Shown here in pieces: positions 47,245 to 58,562 of a stretch of DNA of 64,000 nucleotides (its first letter is position 1; every line of letters starts with the position of its first letter). The notes beneath the pieces were generated by a model that was not told where the DNA came from, made no database searches, and worked only from the letters and a program-made list of their open reading frames with translations. The stretch covers positions 1,054,001 to 1,118,000 of the forward strand of contig QVRM01002192.1 in assembly GCA_003439945.1 (NCBI GenBank), written 5' to 3'. The stretch is from Dermanyssus gallinae (Eukaryota > Arthropoda > Arachnida > Mesostigmata > Dermanyssidae). A program made the position numbers and the translations under genes.

Positions 47245-47860
47245 GCTCTCAAACTTAGCTCTGCAATCGCATTTGCTGATGATACGTTAGTGTTATTCGG
47301 TGTGAATCACCTGAATTAGAAAACCGAGACGCTCTGTTTATCTCAGGGGTTGCGGGCCCAAGAATCTTCTTTTCTAAATATGACAGAACGCGCGTTATCA
47401 AACTAGTAGACGTCTGGAAACCGTTCTTCAGAAGATTGTGTCAATTGGCAGCCTTACTTAGAATATATCATATCAAAATACCACGTTGATCTCTGTGCGT
47501 TTTTTTTTTCTGGGAGGTTTTGGGAATGCATGATGCACATGCGCCACTAGCAGCCTGCGTGACTAGTGCGAGACTCGCAAACCCACTAAACCCGGATTCC
47601 TCCCCACCCCCCCAGGCTCGGTATTACTTTGGCATTACATCGAAGTGATCTCTGTGCTGCTTTGCTTGAAGTTAATAGGCTTTCTTACGAAGGGCCTACA
47701 TCTACCGCACAAAGCCTTCCTATCAGAGATGTACCGCGTGTCAGAAGTATGGATTTGTATTTCTTAAAATACGAGTATCTTACATCTTGGCATCTTTTTT
47801 TGTTTGTTTGCGGTGAATAAATTGGTTTCTAACTAATTTGCTAGATGATGCTGGAGCGTT
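47245..47860 (+). mobile_element. Probable LINE scrap (FADD box) split by a LINE tail
   Basis: SSAIAFADDTLVLFGVNH at about 47263-47317 resembles an RT catalytic box. After removal of the 147-bp tail insertion, sequence continues as AALLEVNRLSYEG and so on, open to 47820. Only the FADD block supports the call. Confidence 0.45.
47499..47645 (-). mobile_element. 147-bp R1-like LINE tail with 12-bp TSD
   Basis: This 5'-truncated LINE copy consists only of 3' UTR and poly-A, read as T-run 47500-47509 on plus. It matches 4865-4990 in reverse orientation. TGATCTCTGTGC flanks it exactly at 47487-47498 and 47646-47657. This shows the family ends in poly-A and inserts by target-primed reverse transcription. 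Confidence 0.9.
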
Positions 47861-48351
47861 AAGAGCTTTATGCGGTCGGCATGCTGTAGCAATATATAAA
47901 CAGCAGCCCCTACTCGAATTGCATTCTTAGTGCATACATCTACTTTAGTAACTGCTAGGGTATATCTAATTATTCGTTTATCATAATATTGTAGTGGTGG
48001 TTTAGTTAGATTTATTTTAGGAAATGTATAAATTGTAGCTATTATATTATCTGGTTTAGCATCTTCAGTAAAATATTTTTTAATAGCTGTTTTTTCAACT
48101 TTAAATCAGATGATGATTATAATATTAACTGTATCTGTTGGAGTATATGAGCTGAATATTATATAGCTCGTTTTCATTTGTTGACACATGCTTAATTTGA
48201 GGCATTAATATGCATAAGCTCTACGGAAATTTAAGGTTTACGGAAATAAAAAGGAAAAATATTAAAGTATTATTTTTTAGAAAGATATACATCTACATCT
48301 ATCCACCATAAGAGCTTTTTCGTGTGTATGACATGTATACACGTTGCGTGG

Positions 48352-48385
<34 letters not shown>

Positions 48386-48740
48386 TGGTATATGCATATA
48401 TATACGCGGTTCTCGGTAAATAAAAATGGTTAAAAAAACATGAATCAAATATTGAGGCAGAGAAGCACACTCGACAAAATTCAAGGAATATGCTTTGCTT
48501 GAGCAGTTTTTACAAAAAGTAATCAGTGGATATTATTACGACAGCATTTGAAACGACAACGCCAAACAATAAATTGGGCCCACGCTTAAAAATATACATG
48601 CATAAGAAGGAGTTCACTCGTAAAGCATCTTCATAGCACACAACAACAAGAGGTAAACTCACGTAAATAAATATTCCACCTGATTCCACTTAAGTTGTTG
48701 CCCCCTATACAAAGCAAAACAATCCCAATTTAGAATATAT
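47861..48740. other. AT-rich spacer with (TA)n
   Basis: Contains (TA)n at 48352-48379. Open frames through it encode Tyr-Ile repeats and are artefacts. Nothing else is recognised. Confidence 0.5.
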
Positions 48741-48745
48741 CTAGA

Positions 48746-49800
48746 TCACAGGTCTGATTCAAACTGTTTATCTAAAAGCCACTGTTTTACTTCACGAGTG
48801 AGGAGGTTACTCGTTGTGACGAATCTTATGTTTTTAGGGATGCAGGTCCAAGGGTTTAGAGAGGCTACATGGAGAATAGTGTGTTGACTAGACCTCAAAC
48901 GATTCTGAGAGAAGTGCGGAAGCAACACGCCTAGCTGATGTTCGACTAAGTGTAGGCATTGGTGGGAACACGATCTCCGCAGGTACAATACCTGGCGACA
49001 TTTTATGTGATAACGTAGAAACTCGCTGCGCGTATATTTGCTTCACCGGTAGTAGGTCAAATCATCTGAACGAGTCACAAACTAAATCCCTTTGCCTCCT
49101 AGAAAAATTGCTCTATGTGCCATATTCTGTATCATTCTGGCTCTCCTGAGAATTCCGTCATCGCCGCCGCTCCAAAAAACGATACCATAACATAGCACTG
49201 GTGAGATCACGGCGTTGTACACTAGGGTAAAGCCCTCTGTGATGACCACAATCAATTTGATTCTACAGAACGCAGATGTTACAGCATAGCACTTGGGTGC
49301 AATAAAATCCAGACGGGCATGCCACCTCTTGTTTTTCTGGAAAACAAACCCGAGGCACCTAGCGGTTTGCATAAACTCAATGTTCCGTGTCTTGACTAAT
49401 ACGTTGTAATGCTAGTAGCCTCAGGAATGAACGAAGAACTATGATATTGATTTTTTTGGCATTGACGTCCGGAACATTTAGAAATGCGAATTCTGTTGTC
49501 AACATTTAGAAGCGACTTGTGTAAATTCATATTTACCTATTAATATTAGCCTGTTTCTTCGAGAACTACACCTGAAGAGCTTGTGCCGCCGGTCTCCGTC
49601 CTGTGTAATAGGGCCTAAACCAGACCACAGCCGGCGCGAAGCACCAACTGAGCAAACATTTGAAACAGAAGCGAATGACCTAAGACAGTTGAAAGCAGCC
49701 GACGCGTCAAAAAAGACTGAAAGGCAAAACTTATGCACCTCGGGCGATTCCAACATTCGCTGCCATAAGTGGGCCAACGTGAGGTCAGTCAAAAAGTCGA
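48746..49800 (-). mobile_element. Decayed LINE (RT domain 3 and C-terminal region)
   Basis: Minus-strand pieces in order are HKFCLSVFFDASAAFNCL (about 49735-49680, RT domain 3 with catalytic Asp), then after a gap LGFVFQKNKRWHARLDFI (about 49350), TLVYNAVISPVLCYGIVFW and RRARMIQNMAHRAIF (about 49225-49100, post-RT), and RLRSSQHTILHVASLNPW and LLTREVKQWLLDKQ (about 48895-48755, C-terminus). Domains 4-5 including YADD are not seen. The C-terminus resembles that of the element at 61.5-61.9 kb (FTRDVKIWL). Confidence 0.8.
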
Positions 49801-51042
49801 TTTAACATGGCTAACACTAGTTTTTCGATGATCTTTGATATATAATTGAGACCAGCCTATAATTGGCTGCACGGTTCTCTCCACTTTTTTTTTCTTAATT
49901 AGAGGATCAGCAGCCTGGCGCAATGACAACACGATTGCGAATTCTGCCATCGCGACCGCCTCCAGCGCACCTAGGCCGCCTAATGAAACCAGAATCATTA
50001 TTTGATCCCTTGCCACCGTGGTTAGCCTAAGATTTATTATGACCCCAAAGTGTCACACCTACTTAACTTAAACACATGATAACGCTCTCCAGAAACTAAT
50101 TTTGTAGGGCAATAAGTAATTTGCGCACATGTCTTGTTGCGTGTGTTAAAATAGCAAATTACTCTGTAACCGATGTTCTTTAGACAATACTGTGTCTTAA
50201 TGATAACGACGTTGTGAGGCATGTTTATGCATCTGTACGCATCCAATAATGGATATCAAGCACAAAATTTTTCTTTCAAAATCAAATACAACCTTGCCCC
50301 ATGGAAGGATAAACGATAAATACTAGTTCGGTTTCGAAGCATGTTGTAGTGTCTGCCAACGGCCGATCATTATATCACATAGGAATTTTGAGTGGGCAGT
50401 TCGCTCTCTACTTAAATAGGGGTTATTTAGACCATCTCAATAATTAATCCCACCATAAGTCAATTAAAAACAACTTTATAATCGTAATGGGGTGTGCTAA
50501 CCTGCATGACCATATAATGAGTTGTGCTAATCTGTATAACGGTATAACCTGCATGACCGTATAAGGCTTTTAGAGAATCCCCTTTTGCGAAGAAAAATAT
50601 TTCGAGCTGACTTGGGGCACCAACTAAAGAAGCGCAATCATCGAGCAGCCAGTCAATCTAACCTATGCACAACTATTGCCACTAGGAATCAGCACTTGGT
50701 AGACCGTTAGGTCTCGCGCGGTCATTGAGAACTGCACAGCTCTTGGAATATTTTAGCATTCACTATACTGCTTTTGCTGAATGTACATATATTTAAACGA
50801 CTATTAGCGTAGCTGCATGTACTGCATATGTCTGTCTAATAGAGGCAACTGTCGCGGAAGATGATATCTCACGAACCTGATGGCTACATGGTTGAGTTGT
50901 ATGCGTAGCCTCTGCCTTAGGCGTCCACTCGATCTGTGCTAAAACGTCATATCCATGAGAGCTAATGCATTTTCGTAATTAGCAGTCGCCGAAGGAGTAT
51001 TTCCATTTGGTTCTCAGCATCACATGTATATATATGTATATA
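49801..51042. other. No recognised feature
   Basis: No domain or element end. Loose repeats occur at 50500-50570 (AACCTGCATGACC twice). (TATA)n-like sequence lies just before the foldback element. Confidence 0.4.
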
Positions 51043-52199
51043 TACAGGGTGTTCCTATTTGTGTGTCCAAAACGCTAGGGTATGGTCAAACTCGGTGAGA
51101 AAATCATTTTTGCCAATGGGTGGAAGCCGGGAAAACGTTTTGTTTAGGAGTGAGGATGAAATTTATAAAAGCAGTTATTCTGTCTTTTTTCTTCTACATA
51201 GTTGTGCAAAATCTACGTTTGCGGGAGAAACAGTCAACGCACAAAGGAACCGATCATATCGGCGTGTTTGGCGGAAAATTCTGCACAATAAAGTATACAT
51301 TACTAGCTTGCGTAGCAAAAAGCGAATAGCCAGATTAAGGAAAGTCATAAAAAGTCAAAATGTTACGCTAACGCTTTTTTGTGCAACATCGTAATTTTTT
51401 CCATTACGACCAAAAATGCACGTCCAAAAGACTACTTTCAGGCAATAGCAGATTTAATGCCCACTACATTCGTACCAAAGTGATGGTGCTGCGTTACGTA
51501 GTTGCCAAGTGACTAAGCTTTTTCGACAGTCATAGTTGTTATGTTTCACGTTGAAGTTTTCACGTCCAGAACCGTAGCATTTTGCCAAGACGTTTCCGCC
51601 CCCTCTTTCCATTAGAAAAAATTATTCTCTTGCTGAGTTCTACCAAACCTCAAAATATGTACCTAACTTTCTCATACACCCTATGCAAGTATGCATGCCT
51701 TCGCTTTCGATATGACTGTCGAAAAAGCTTAGTTACTTGGCAACTACGTAACGCAGCACCATCACTTTGATACGAATGTAGTGGGCATTATTTCTGCTAT
51801 TGCCTGAGAGTAGTCTTTTGGACGTGCATTTTTGGTCGTAATGGAAAAAATTACGATGTTGCACAAAAAAGCGTTAACGTAACATTTTGACTTTTTATGA
51901 CTTTCCTTAATCTGGCTATTCGCTTTTTGCTACGCAAGCTAGTAATGTATACTTTATTGTGCATTTTCCGCCAAACACGCCGGTATGATTGGTTCCTTTG
52001 TGCGTTGACTGGTTCTCCCGCAAACGTAGATTTTGCACAACTATGTAGGAGAAAAAGGACAGAATAACTGCTTTTATAAATTTCATCCTCACTCCTAAAC
52101 AAAACGTTTTCCCGGCTTCCACCCATTGGCAAAAATGATTTTCTCACCGAGTTTGACCATACCCTAGCGTTTTGGACACACAATATGGAACACCCTGTA
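51043..52199. mobile_element. Foldback (palindromic) element 1
   Basis: A 1157-bp palindrome. The left arm (51043-about 51532) and right arm (about 51710-52199) are inverted copies differing at only about 15-20 positions over about 490 bp, with a central unpaired loop of about 178 bp. Termini read TACAGGGTGTTCC on each side and sit in TA-rich sequence, consistent with TA target duplication. No transposase is encoded; 110-codon frames occur in both arms but are not kept in the related element. It looks like a non-autonomous DNA transposon. The mobilising enzyme is unknown. Confidence 0.9.
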
Positions 52200-52206
52200 T
52201 ATATAT

Positions 52207-52341
52207 GGGATTGTCTTCTCCGGACGGCACATTGATTTAAATTCAGTTATTCCTCATTGTGCTTAAAATTTCCATAATCACACAATTCAAACAAAGGTAA
52301 CCATTCAGGACATTTTGCAGAAAAGGCTATCGCCCGTGTCT
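52207..52341 (+). repeat. 135-bp TA-flanked repeat, copy 3
   Basis: It starts GGGATTGTCTTCTCCGGACGG and ends AAAAGGCTATCGCCCGTGTCT, with the same length and layout as the copies at 17.9 and 18.2 kb. It lies only 7 bp from the end of foldback element 1, separated by TA dinucleotides. Confidence 0.85.
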
Positions 52342-52441
52342 GTCCTCTCTTGTGAGTGTGTCAACATCCTTCATATTACATAACGGTGTTTAGTAGAATG
52401 TTTAGTAGTTTTTTATGGTTTGAGTGTGATGGGAGTCTCGT

Positions 52442-53170
52442 CTAAATGCACATGTCGTTAATATATCCGGCAAAATTAAACAAACCGTTAGTACGTTTGG
52501 TTTTGCATTTCTTTGTAGATAAATCTAATGTACATCTAAACAGATGAGAAAACCTCGCACTTATGTTTACCAGGCAATAACTAAGCATCGAATAATTTGT
52601 CACAAGCCTTGTATATGAGTGTGTTACAACATTGTTTACAGCAATTCTGGTAGGATAAGCTTTATTAGTAGTAGCTCCAAAAAGGGTACGGTTCCTGCTA
52701 TTATGTGTCAAAATGCTATATGTGTATATTTCATAAAAGTGCAATATATTTTCATCTCTCCAAATGTCCTCAGTGGTTGCCCTATAGGCGAATCCATTTA
52801 TATTTCGTATGCATGTTTTTTGAAGAGTTACTATTGGTTTGACATTGGACTTAAATGAAGCACCGTATAACAAGACATCATATTTTAGGTGTGACAGAAC
52901 AAATGCATAATACACGATTTTTTTCAATTCGAGGGAGGCAATGTGTCGTATATTATGTAAAAGTAAAGCACCTCTTTTAAGTAAGCGTATGAAATGCGTT
53001 TTTGACATCTAACAGGGTGACCAGATAATGCGACCAGTTTTTTCTCAGTTTGCTCTCAGTGCATTTATGCGTGTTGTAGCTATGTTTAAAATGAGCAAAT
53101 TCCTCCAGCGAATAGAGCAGCAAGCAGTCTTTATATCCAGCAGCCCAAGTGATCTCACATACCAAGGCTA
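52442..53170 (-). mobile_element. LINE remnant (post-RT region, with RT domain 3 scrap)
   Basis: A 188-codon intact frame (53008-52442) reads LKKIVYYAFVLSHLKYDVLL, NVKPIVTLQKTCIRNINGF and EDIWRDENILHFYEIY, the post-RT thumb/connection region of CR1/Jockey-like LINEs. Upstream on the minus strand, 53165-52977 includes LVTLLDVKNAFHTL, an RT domain 3 block; the segment between the two blocks (domains 4-5) is missing. It is 5'-truncated at a (TA)n tract (53186-53214). Confidence 0.78.
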
Positions 53171-53182
53171 CATAGATGGCAT

Positions 53183-53185
<3 letters not shown>

Positions 53186-53214
<29 letters not shown>
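53186..53214. repeat. (TA)n microsatellite
   Basis: A pure TA run at the upstream end of the minus-strand LINE remnant. Confidence 0.95.
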
Positions 53215-53217
<3 letters not shown>

Positions 53218-53720
53218 CGAACGATGTCTTCGTGACAACTTCAGTTGCTGAGACGGAAAGTGATTACGCTTTCCACATGGTCTACCTTTACTATGTATGC
53301 AAACGTGTAACACTATTCTTCTATGCGTCAGTCAATATATTGAAACATCTTACAGTTCCATGTGACCGAAATAAACTGTGTACTATTCTGATCGCTTGTT
53401 TTATTTATAAGTAATAAAATACAGTTTATGCTATTATACAGTCAGCACGAACAGTAACAAGCGGCTTGATAGATATGCGTCGTACTCTGCTGATACGCAC
53501 GACTAGATTCTATGTATAGCGTTTACTATATGTTGGCTACTTTACTACAAAGGTAGCAATGAATATTTTGCAATTTGATACTAAAATATACTAATACATT
53601 GATTTAGGCGTATAAACTTTATGACATAATCTCGATATATGTTACATTGATACGAATATAGTCGTTCGTTGCTGCTCACAAATAGGAGCTGTCGCATCAA
53701 CGTATATATATATATATATA

Positions 53721-54906
53721 TACAGGGTCATTCATATTGTTGTGCACGCATTTCGAGGTTTGATAGAACTCGGCAAGAAAATAAGTTTTCCCTATGGAGG
53801 GAAGACGTGGAAACATCTTGTTTAGGAGAGAGAGTGAAGTTTATAAAAGTAGTTTTTCTGCCTTTTTTCCTACATAGTTGTGCGAAATCTCTGTTTGCGG
53901 GAGAACCAGTCAACGCATGAAGGAACCGATTACACCGGCGTGTTCGGAGGAAAATTCTGCACAACGGAAGACACTTCACTAGCTTGCGTAGCAAAAAGCT
54001 AATACCCAGATTAAGGAAAGTCATGAAAAGTCGATATTTTACGTTAACGCCTTTTCATGAAAAATCGTAAAACTTTTCCATTGCGACCAAAAATGTACGT
54101 CCGAAAGACCACTCTCACGCAATAGCAAATTCAATGCCCATCATTTTCGTATCAAGCTGATGGTGCTGCATTACGTAGTTGTCAAGTCACTAAGCTTTTT
54201 TGACAGTCATAGTTGTTATGTTTTACGTGCAAGTTTTCACGTTCAGAACCGTAAAAATTTGCCAAGACGTTTCCGCTCCCACCTTCCACTAGGAAAATGT
54301 ATTCTCTTGTTGAGTGCTACCAAACCTCAAAATATGTACCTAACTTTCTCATACGCCCTATGGAAATATGCATACCTTCGCTTTCGATATGGCTATCGAA
54401 AAAGCTTAGTGACTTGACAACTACGTAACGCAGCACCATCACCTTGATACGAAAATGATGGGCATTAAATTTGCTTGCGTGAGAGTTATCTTTCGGAGAA
54501 ATATTGCGTGAGAGTGGTCTTTCGGACGTACATTTTTGGTCGCAATGGAAAAATTTTACGATTTTTCATGAAAAGGCGTTAACGTAAAATATTGACTTTT
54601 CATGACTTTCCTTAATCTGGGTATTAGCTTTTTGCTACGCAAGCTAGTGAAGTGTCATCCGTTGTGCAGAATTTTCCTCCGAACACGCCGGTGTAATTGG
54701 TTCCTTCATGCGTTGACTGGTTCTCCTGCAAACAGAGATTTCGCTCAACTATGTAGGAAAAAAAGGCAGAAAAACTACTTTTATAAACTTCACTCTCTCT
54801 CCTAAACAAGACGTTTCCACGTCTTCCCTCCATAGGGAAAACTTATTTTCTTGCCGAGTTCTATCAAACCTCGAAATGCGTGCACAACAATATGAATGAC
54901 CCTGTA
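53721..54906. mobile_element. Foldback (palindromic) element 2
   Basis: A 1186-bp palindrome related to element 1. Termini TACAGGGTCATTC face each other across the element, flanked by TA. The arms (53721-about 54212 and about 54388-54906) are nearly identical inverted copies. The right arm carries an extra short duplication around 54475-54525 (GCGTGAGAGT followed by TCTTTCGGA, twice). The loop (about 54213-54387) is close to the loop of element 1 (for example CAAACCTCAAAATATGTACC in both). The outer 100 bp of the arms differ strongly from element 1, although they match each other. Confidence 0.9.
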
Positions 54907-54944
54907 TATATAAATTACATCACAAATGCATATTTTGCTACACT

Positions 54945-54946
<2 letters not shown>

Positions 54947-54992
<46 letters not shown>

Positions 54993-55618
54993 AATTTTAT
55001 TAAGCGATATCTGTAATTGTATTTAATCTAAGCTATGTCAGTCACAACTCCTTAATTAGCAATGCTCCTACAAATGAATTTGCTAATTAACCTTAGCGAT
55101 CTTATCAAAAGAGCTTCGTGATTAAGGGACTGCACTTAAATTTATGGATCAATAAGCATTGTCATGTTCTTAGAGTCAACTTAGACTACAACCTGGGTGA
55201 TCGACAAGAACAGAATACACATGGTTAATAGCCCTCTCATTGTATAGTATTGCAGTCTGAGTCTAAATATTTAGTGCAACTCTTGACGGTAGCTACTAAA
55301 ACAAAAATCAACTCTGAGCTTCAGGAGACGTATTGACTGCACTGTTGCGAGAATTGTCGTCTACCTCGCGACATGCGGAGGTTAGAGTAGCTTTTTTGAC
55401 GACCTAGACCAGTCAGAGGCTAGCTGGTCACGATAAGTATTTGAGTCACGCCATGGCAGTGGTATAATTACAGCAATGCTTCTACTTCTCGACACGGCGA
55501 CCGCATGTTCATTTTTAGATCGGCATGACCTGACCCCACCATTGCCCTTTTGATGCTGCGACTTACGATGCAGCTTACGATATCTACTGCAACCTGTGCA
55601 AGCGCTTCTTCGGAGCGA

Positions 55619-55673
<55 letters not shown>

Positions 55674-56370
55674 AATATAGAAATAGGCGACTGCTACTAT
55701 TGCGAGTTTTGACGTATCATGAACGTAACAAAGAGCCCTATGAGTCAGTCGACAACCGAAATCGACGAACGAGATTGAATCCGCCACTTGTTATACCACC
55801 AGGCTGTTCTTATTGTCTTTGTTGACGTTAACGTTGCTACAGCGGTCGTTGTTGTTATTGTTCTTGTTGTTGAAGTAATGGCACTGCCCGTCCTAATGGA
55901 GTAGTGATTCGAAGAAGGCCAAGGCAGGCGAACAGTCACTGACAGCGCTCGATGAACGTTTGTATATAGGTCTGCCGGACTGCGAACGCGCCGCAAAGTC
56001 CAAATCCATAGACATATATGGAGTGCTCTGTCCCTTCTCGACAGACGACGACGACGTCATTGCGCTGTGACGCAAACTTAATTTCCATCCGACTGAAGGT
56101 TACCCAGCGTCGTCTGCTCGCCAGCTACTATCCACTTCCCGCCCAGAACTTAGCGAGCGAGGTAAGTGGTTGAAGCTTTTGCTGCGGCCGCTTTGGCCTC
56201 GTATTCAATACAGCATATACTCGCACATAGCAACCGCTTTTGCTCTTTTTGTATGGCAGGACGCTGGGTTTGTAATCGCAATTGGCACGATAACCTACAT
56301 GCTTATGGAATATTTCGGTAATGTAGTACTATACTGCACAAACGACTCGAAATGAAAAAGTTGTATGCAA
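54947..56370. other. (TA)n tracts and a possible splice donor; no recognised gene
   Basis: (TA)n at 54947-54988 and 55621-55666. The stretch 55780-56170 is less AT-rich and has a short GTTGTTGTTATTG run (about 55849-55875). GAG|GTAAGT at 56159-56167 is a consensus donor, but no convincing exon could be defined. The rest shows nothing recognisable. Confidence 0.4.
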
Positions 56371-56374
56371 GTAG

Positions 56375-56610
56375 GCGCCACAATTGCGGACTATCGATCA
56401 AAACACACGAAAGAACATTCCGCCGCAGTGTTCTCTCTCACTCGATGCTTGAGCGCAATCCAGATGACTTTTGGCGCCGATTCGTGACAGTGGACGAGCC
56501 CTGAATTCACGACTATGTATGGACTCGAGCCGAGTCGAAACAGCAGCCAAAGCAGAGAACAGCAGGTGGCGAATGTGTGCCAAAGAATCTTGTTTTGTAG
56601 ATATAAATAA
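56375..56610 (+). pseudogene. Mariner transposase fragment
   Basis: The plus strand reads SMLERNPDDFWRRFVTVDEP, then a stop in place of the expected Trp, then IHDYVWTRAESKQQPK. This is the first catalytic block of mariner transposases, and its Asp is kept. Upstream, scrambled frames give TIDQNTRK and EHSAAV pieces of the preceding region. No terminal repeats were found, so this is an isolated scrap of a third mariner lineage. Confidence 0.72.
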
Positions 56611-56655
56611 TGATGAGAGCCGTGTCCAGTAATTTTGCAGTGTGGTGCTCGGTTT

Positions 56656-56709
56656 TTCAACACAAGCTCTTCAGTGTAGTTATTCAACACAAGCTCTTCA
56701 GTGTAGTTT
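56656..56709. repeat. 27-bp tandem duplication
   Basis: TTCAACACAAGCTCTTCAGT (plus 7 more bases) occurs twice in tandem at 56656-56682 and 56683-56709, differing at the last base. It is a simple local duplication. Confidence 0.9.
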
Positions 56710-57029
56710 TACGTTGCAAATTGAATATGCATTTCCTCTCTAATTAGCAAGTGCGTCTGTTTATATAAAATGCAACAAAAAACACCTATCTTTCTCCTGT
56801 GTACATATATTTGTAGATTGTTCTATAAGCAAGCAGACTTCCATGAGGTGGCGCCATAATTATCTTTGCTGAATATAGCAAGGATGTAACACTCGATAAC
56901 TTTTATCGAGGTTTATTAAAAGCGCAGCAGTGTCATAAGGCTCTCAAGTGCTGCTATTTGTTTAAAATGACTCAGACAGATAACTGTTCCCGGTGAAGGT
57001 CTCATTTTCTTCTATAAGACGTTGTTTTT

Positions 57030-57310
57030 GCCGGTTTTTTGTTATGCTCTTCCGTTTGAGGGGAGGCTATGTAGAAATATCCCGTCGGGCCCAAATCGTC
57101 TGGAGCGATGCTTTCAGAGCAATGTTCGGCAGAAGCCGCAGAGATTCTACAACTAATCTGCTTGTCGCGTACGAACTGCTTCCAATCAATGAAATGTAGT
57201 ATGTGCGTCTCGTGTTCCAAGTGATGAAATGTAAAATTCCATTGGAAATCTCCTTCCCAGTCTGCCTATTTGAAGCTACCTTCTTCGAGGAAGGTGACTA
57301 CTCACGTCTG
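57030..57310 (+). mobile_element. LINE scrap (post-RT region)
   Basis: SRRAQIVWSDAFRAMFGRSR then DSTTNLLVAYELLPI resembles the post-RT block RRAQxIQNxAxRAIF seen in the LINEs at 49.1 and 61.5 kb, followed by the same spacing to a Leu-rich segment. Short and isolated. Confidence 0.6.
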
Positions 57311-58524
57311 TGAGAGACTTCGCAAAAGCACTTGTGCAATTTGTGACCAAGATGAGACCGACGCAGACCAGGGTGAGAGATAAGTCAAATCTATGAACGT
57401 AATTATGTAAAAATATAGTAACTGGTGCAAATGTGTAAACGTGTGTTATTATGCAAACTCTGTGTGTTGATTTATGTAATTGTGTGAACTATATAAGCAA
57501 AGTTGTGTAAATGTGTAGACTGAGACTCTCGTTTTATCTGTTATTTTTGCAAGATCTAACACACACATATGTCACTTAAGGTGACACAACATAACATAGA
57601 ATAAGCGCCATTTTTATTTTTAAATGCGTTTGGCTACTACTCCTACTACTACAACTTTTTTTGGAGAATTTTGATGCAAATGCATTTGAAGAACAAGACC
57701 CTTACCAAAAAAATAAAGTAATTTAGGTTTATATCAAGAACAATCCTAAATTAAATACCTAGTGCCCAACCAAAGTGTATTTTGATTGCCTAATATATAT
57801 TGGTGAAGGAGTGTGTGCAGTTACGCGCTGTTGCCATGAAAGGAGCAGATTCTCCTTCTTGAACCGTGTGGAGCTTTCCCCTTTAAGCACCACTCTCTAC
57901 TTACCTAGTTATACAGAGAAGAGTAGCATGGACCATTAGGAGAACTGGCGAACGCATGTGACCTAGGTCACCCACGGATTCCCCTACCGGTCTGACGTGC
58001 GCTTGTCCTAACACCTGCGAACTCGTTTGTTTACGAGACACGTTATATGTTGTGCCACCCGTTTTCCTCTGTGCCTGCTGAGCTCGGCTTTCTTTCTGGA
58101 CGCTGGAGTTGTCATTTACATTACTTTAGAAATCACCGTGACTAGTAAGACACTGTGACTAGTGAGCGGGACGCTAAGATGTCTGGTTTCTGAAAATTTA
58201 TTGATCCCCTGGCTCACCAGTTGTATGTTGACAATTTTTTTTATCCCTGTCGAGAGAATGATCTTTTTTGTTTGTTCACCACTACTAGCTTGGCTCCCCT
58301 CCTTCTGGCTAGCCCTTTAATCAGATTATGTGCGTGTATGCACTTTCTTCATTCCACTTGTATAACTTTCGCCTTCTACTCCTTATGTCCACATCTATTC
58401 CTGCTCCATCTGTCAAAGGGCATTTGCAATGTACATACCGCCCACGATTTCCTATTTTTCGTGATTATGAGGATTAGACCGTCTGTATTCTTCTTAACCG
58501 ATTCGATATTTACTTCGCTGTCCT

Positions 58525-58562
<38 letters not shown>

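Noticed and set aside
51059..51394. A 111-codon frame repeated in inverted orientation at 51851-52183
   Set aside because: The duplication follows from the palindrome. In foldback element 2 the same frame is interrupted in one arm and shifted in the other, so protein conservation is not supported.
57958..57971. GTGACCTAGGTCAC, a perfect palindrome resembling everted nuclear-receptor half-sites
   Set aside because: A single 14-bp palindrome in 64 kb is not unexpected and there is no gene or promoter next to it.
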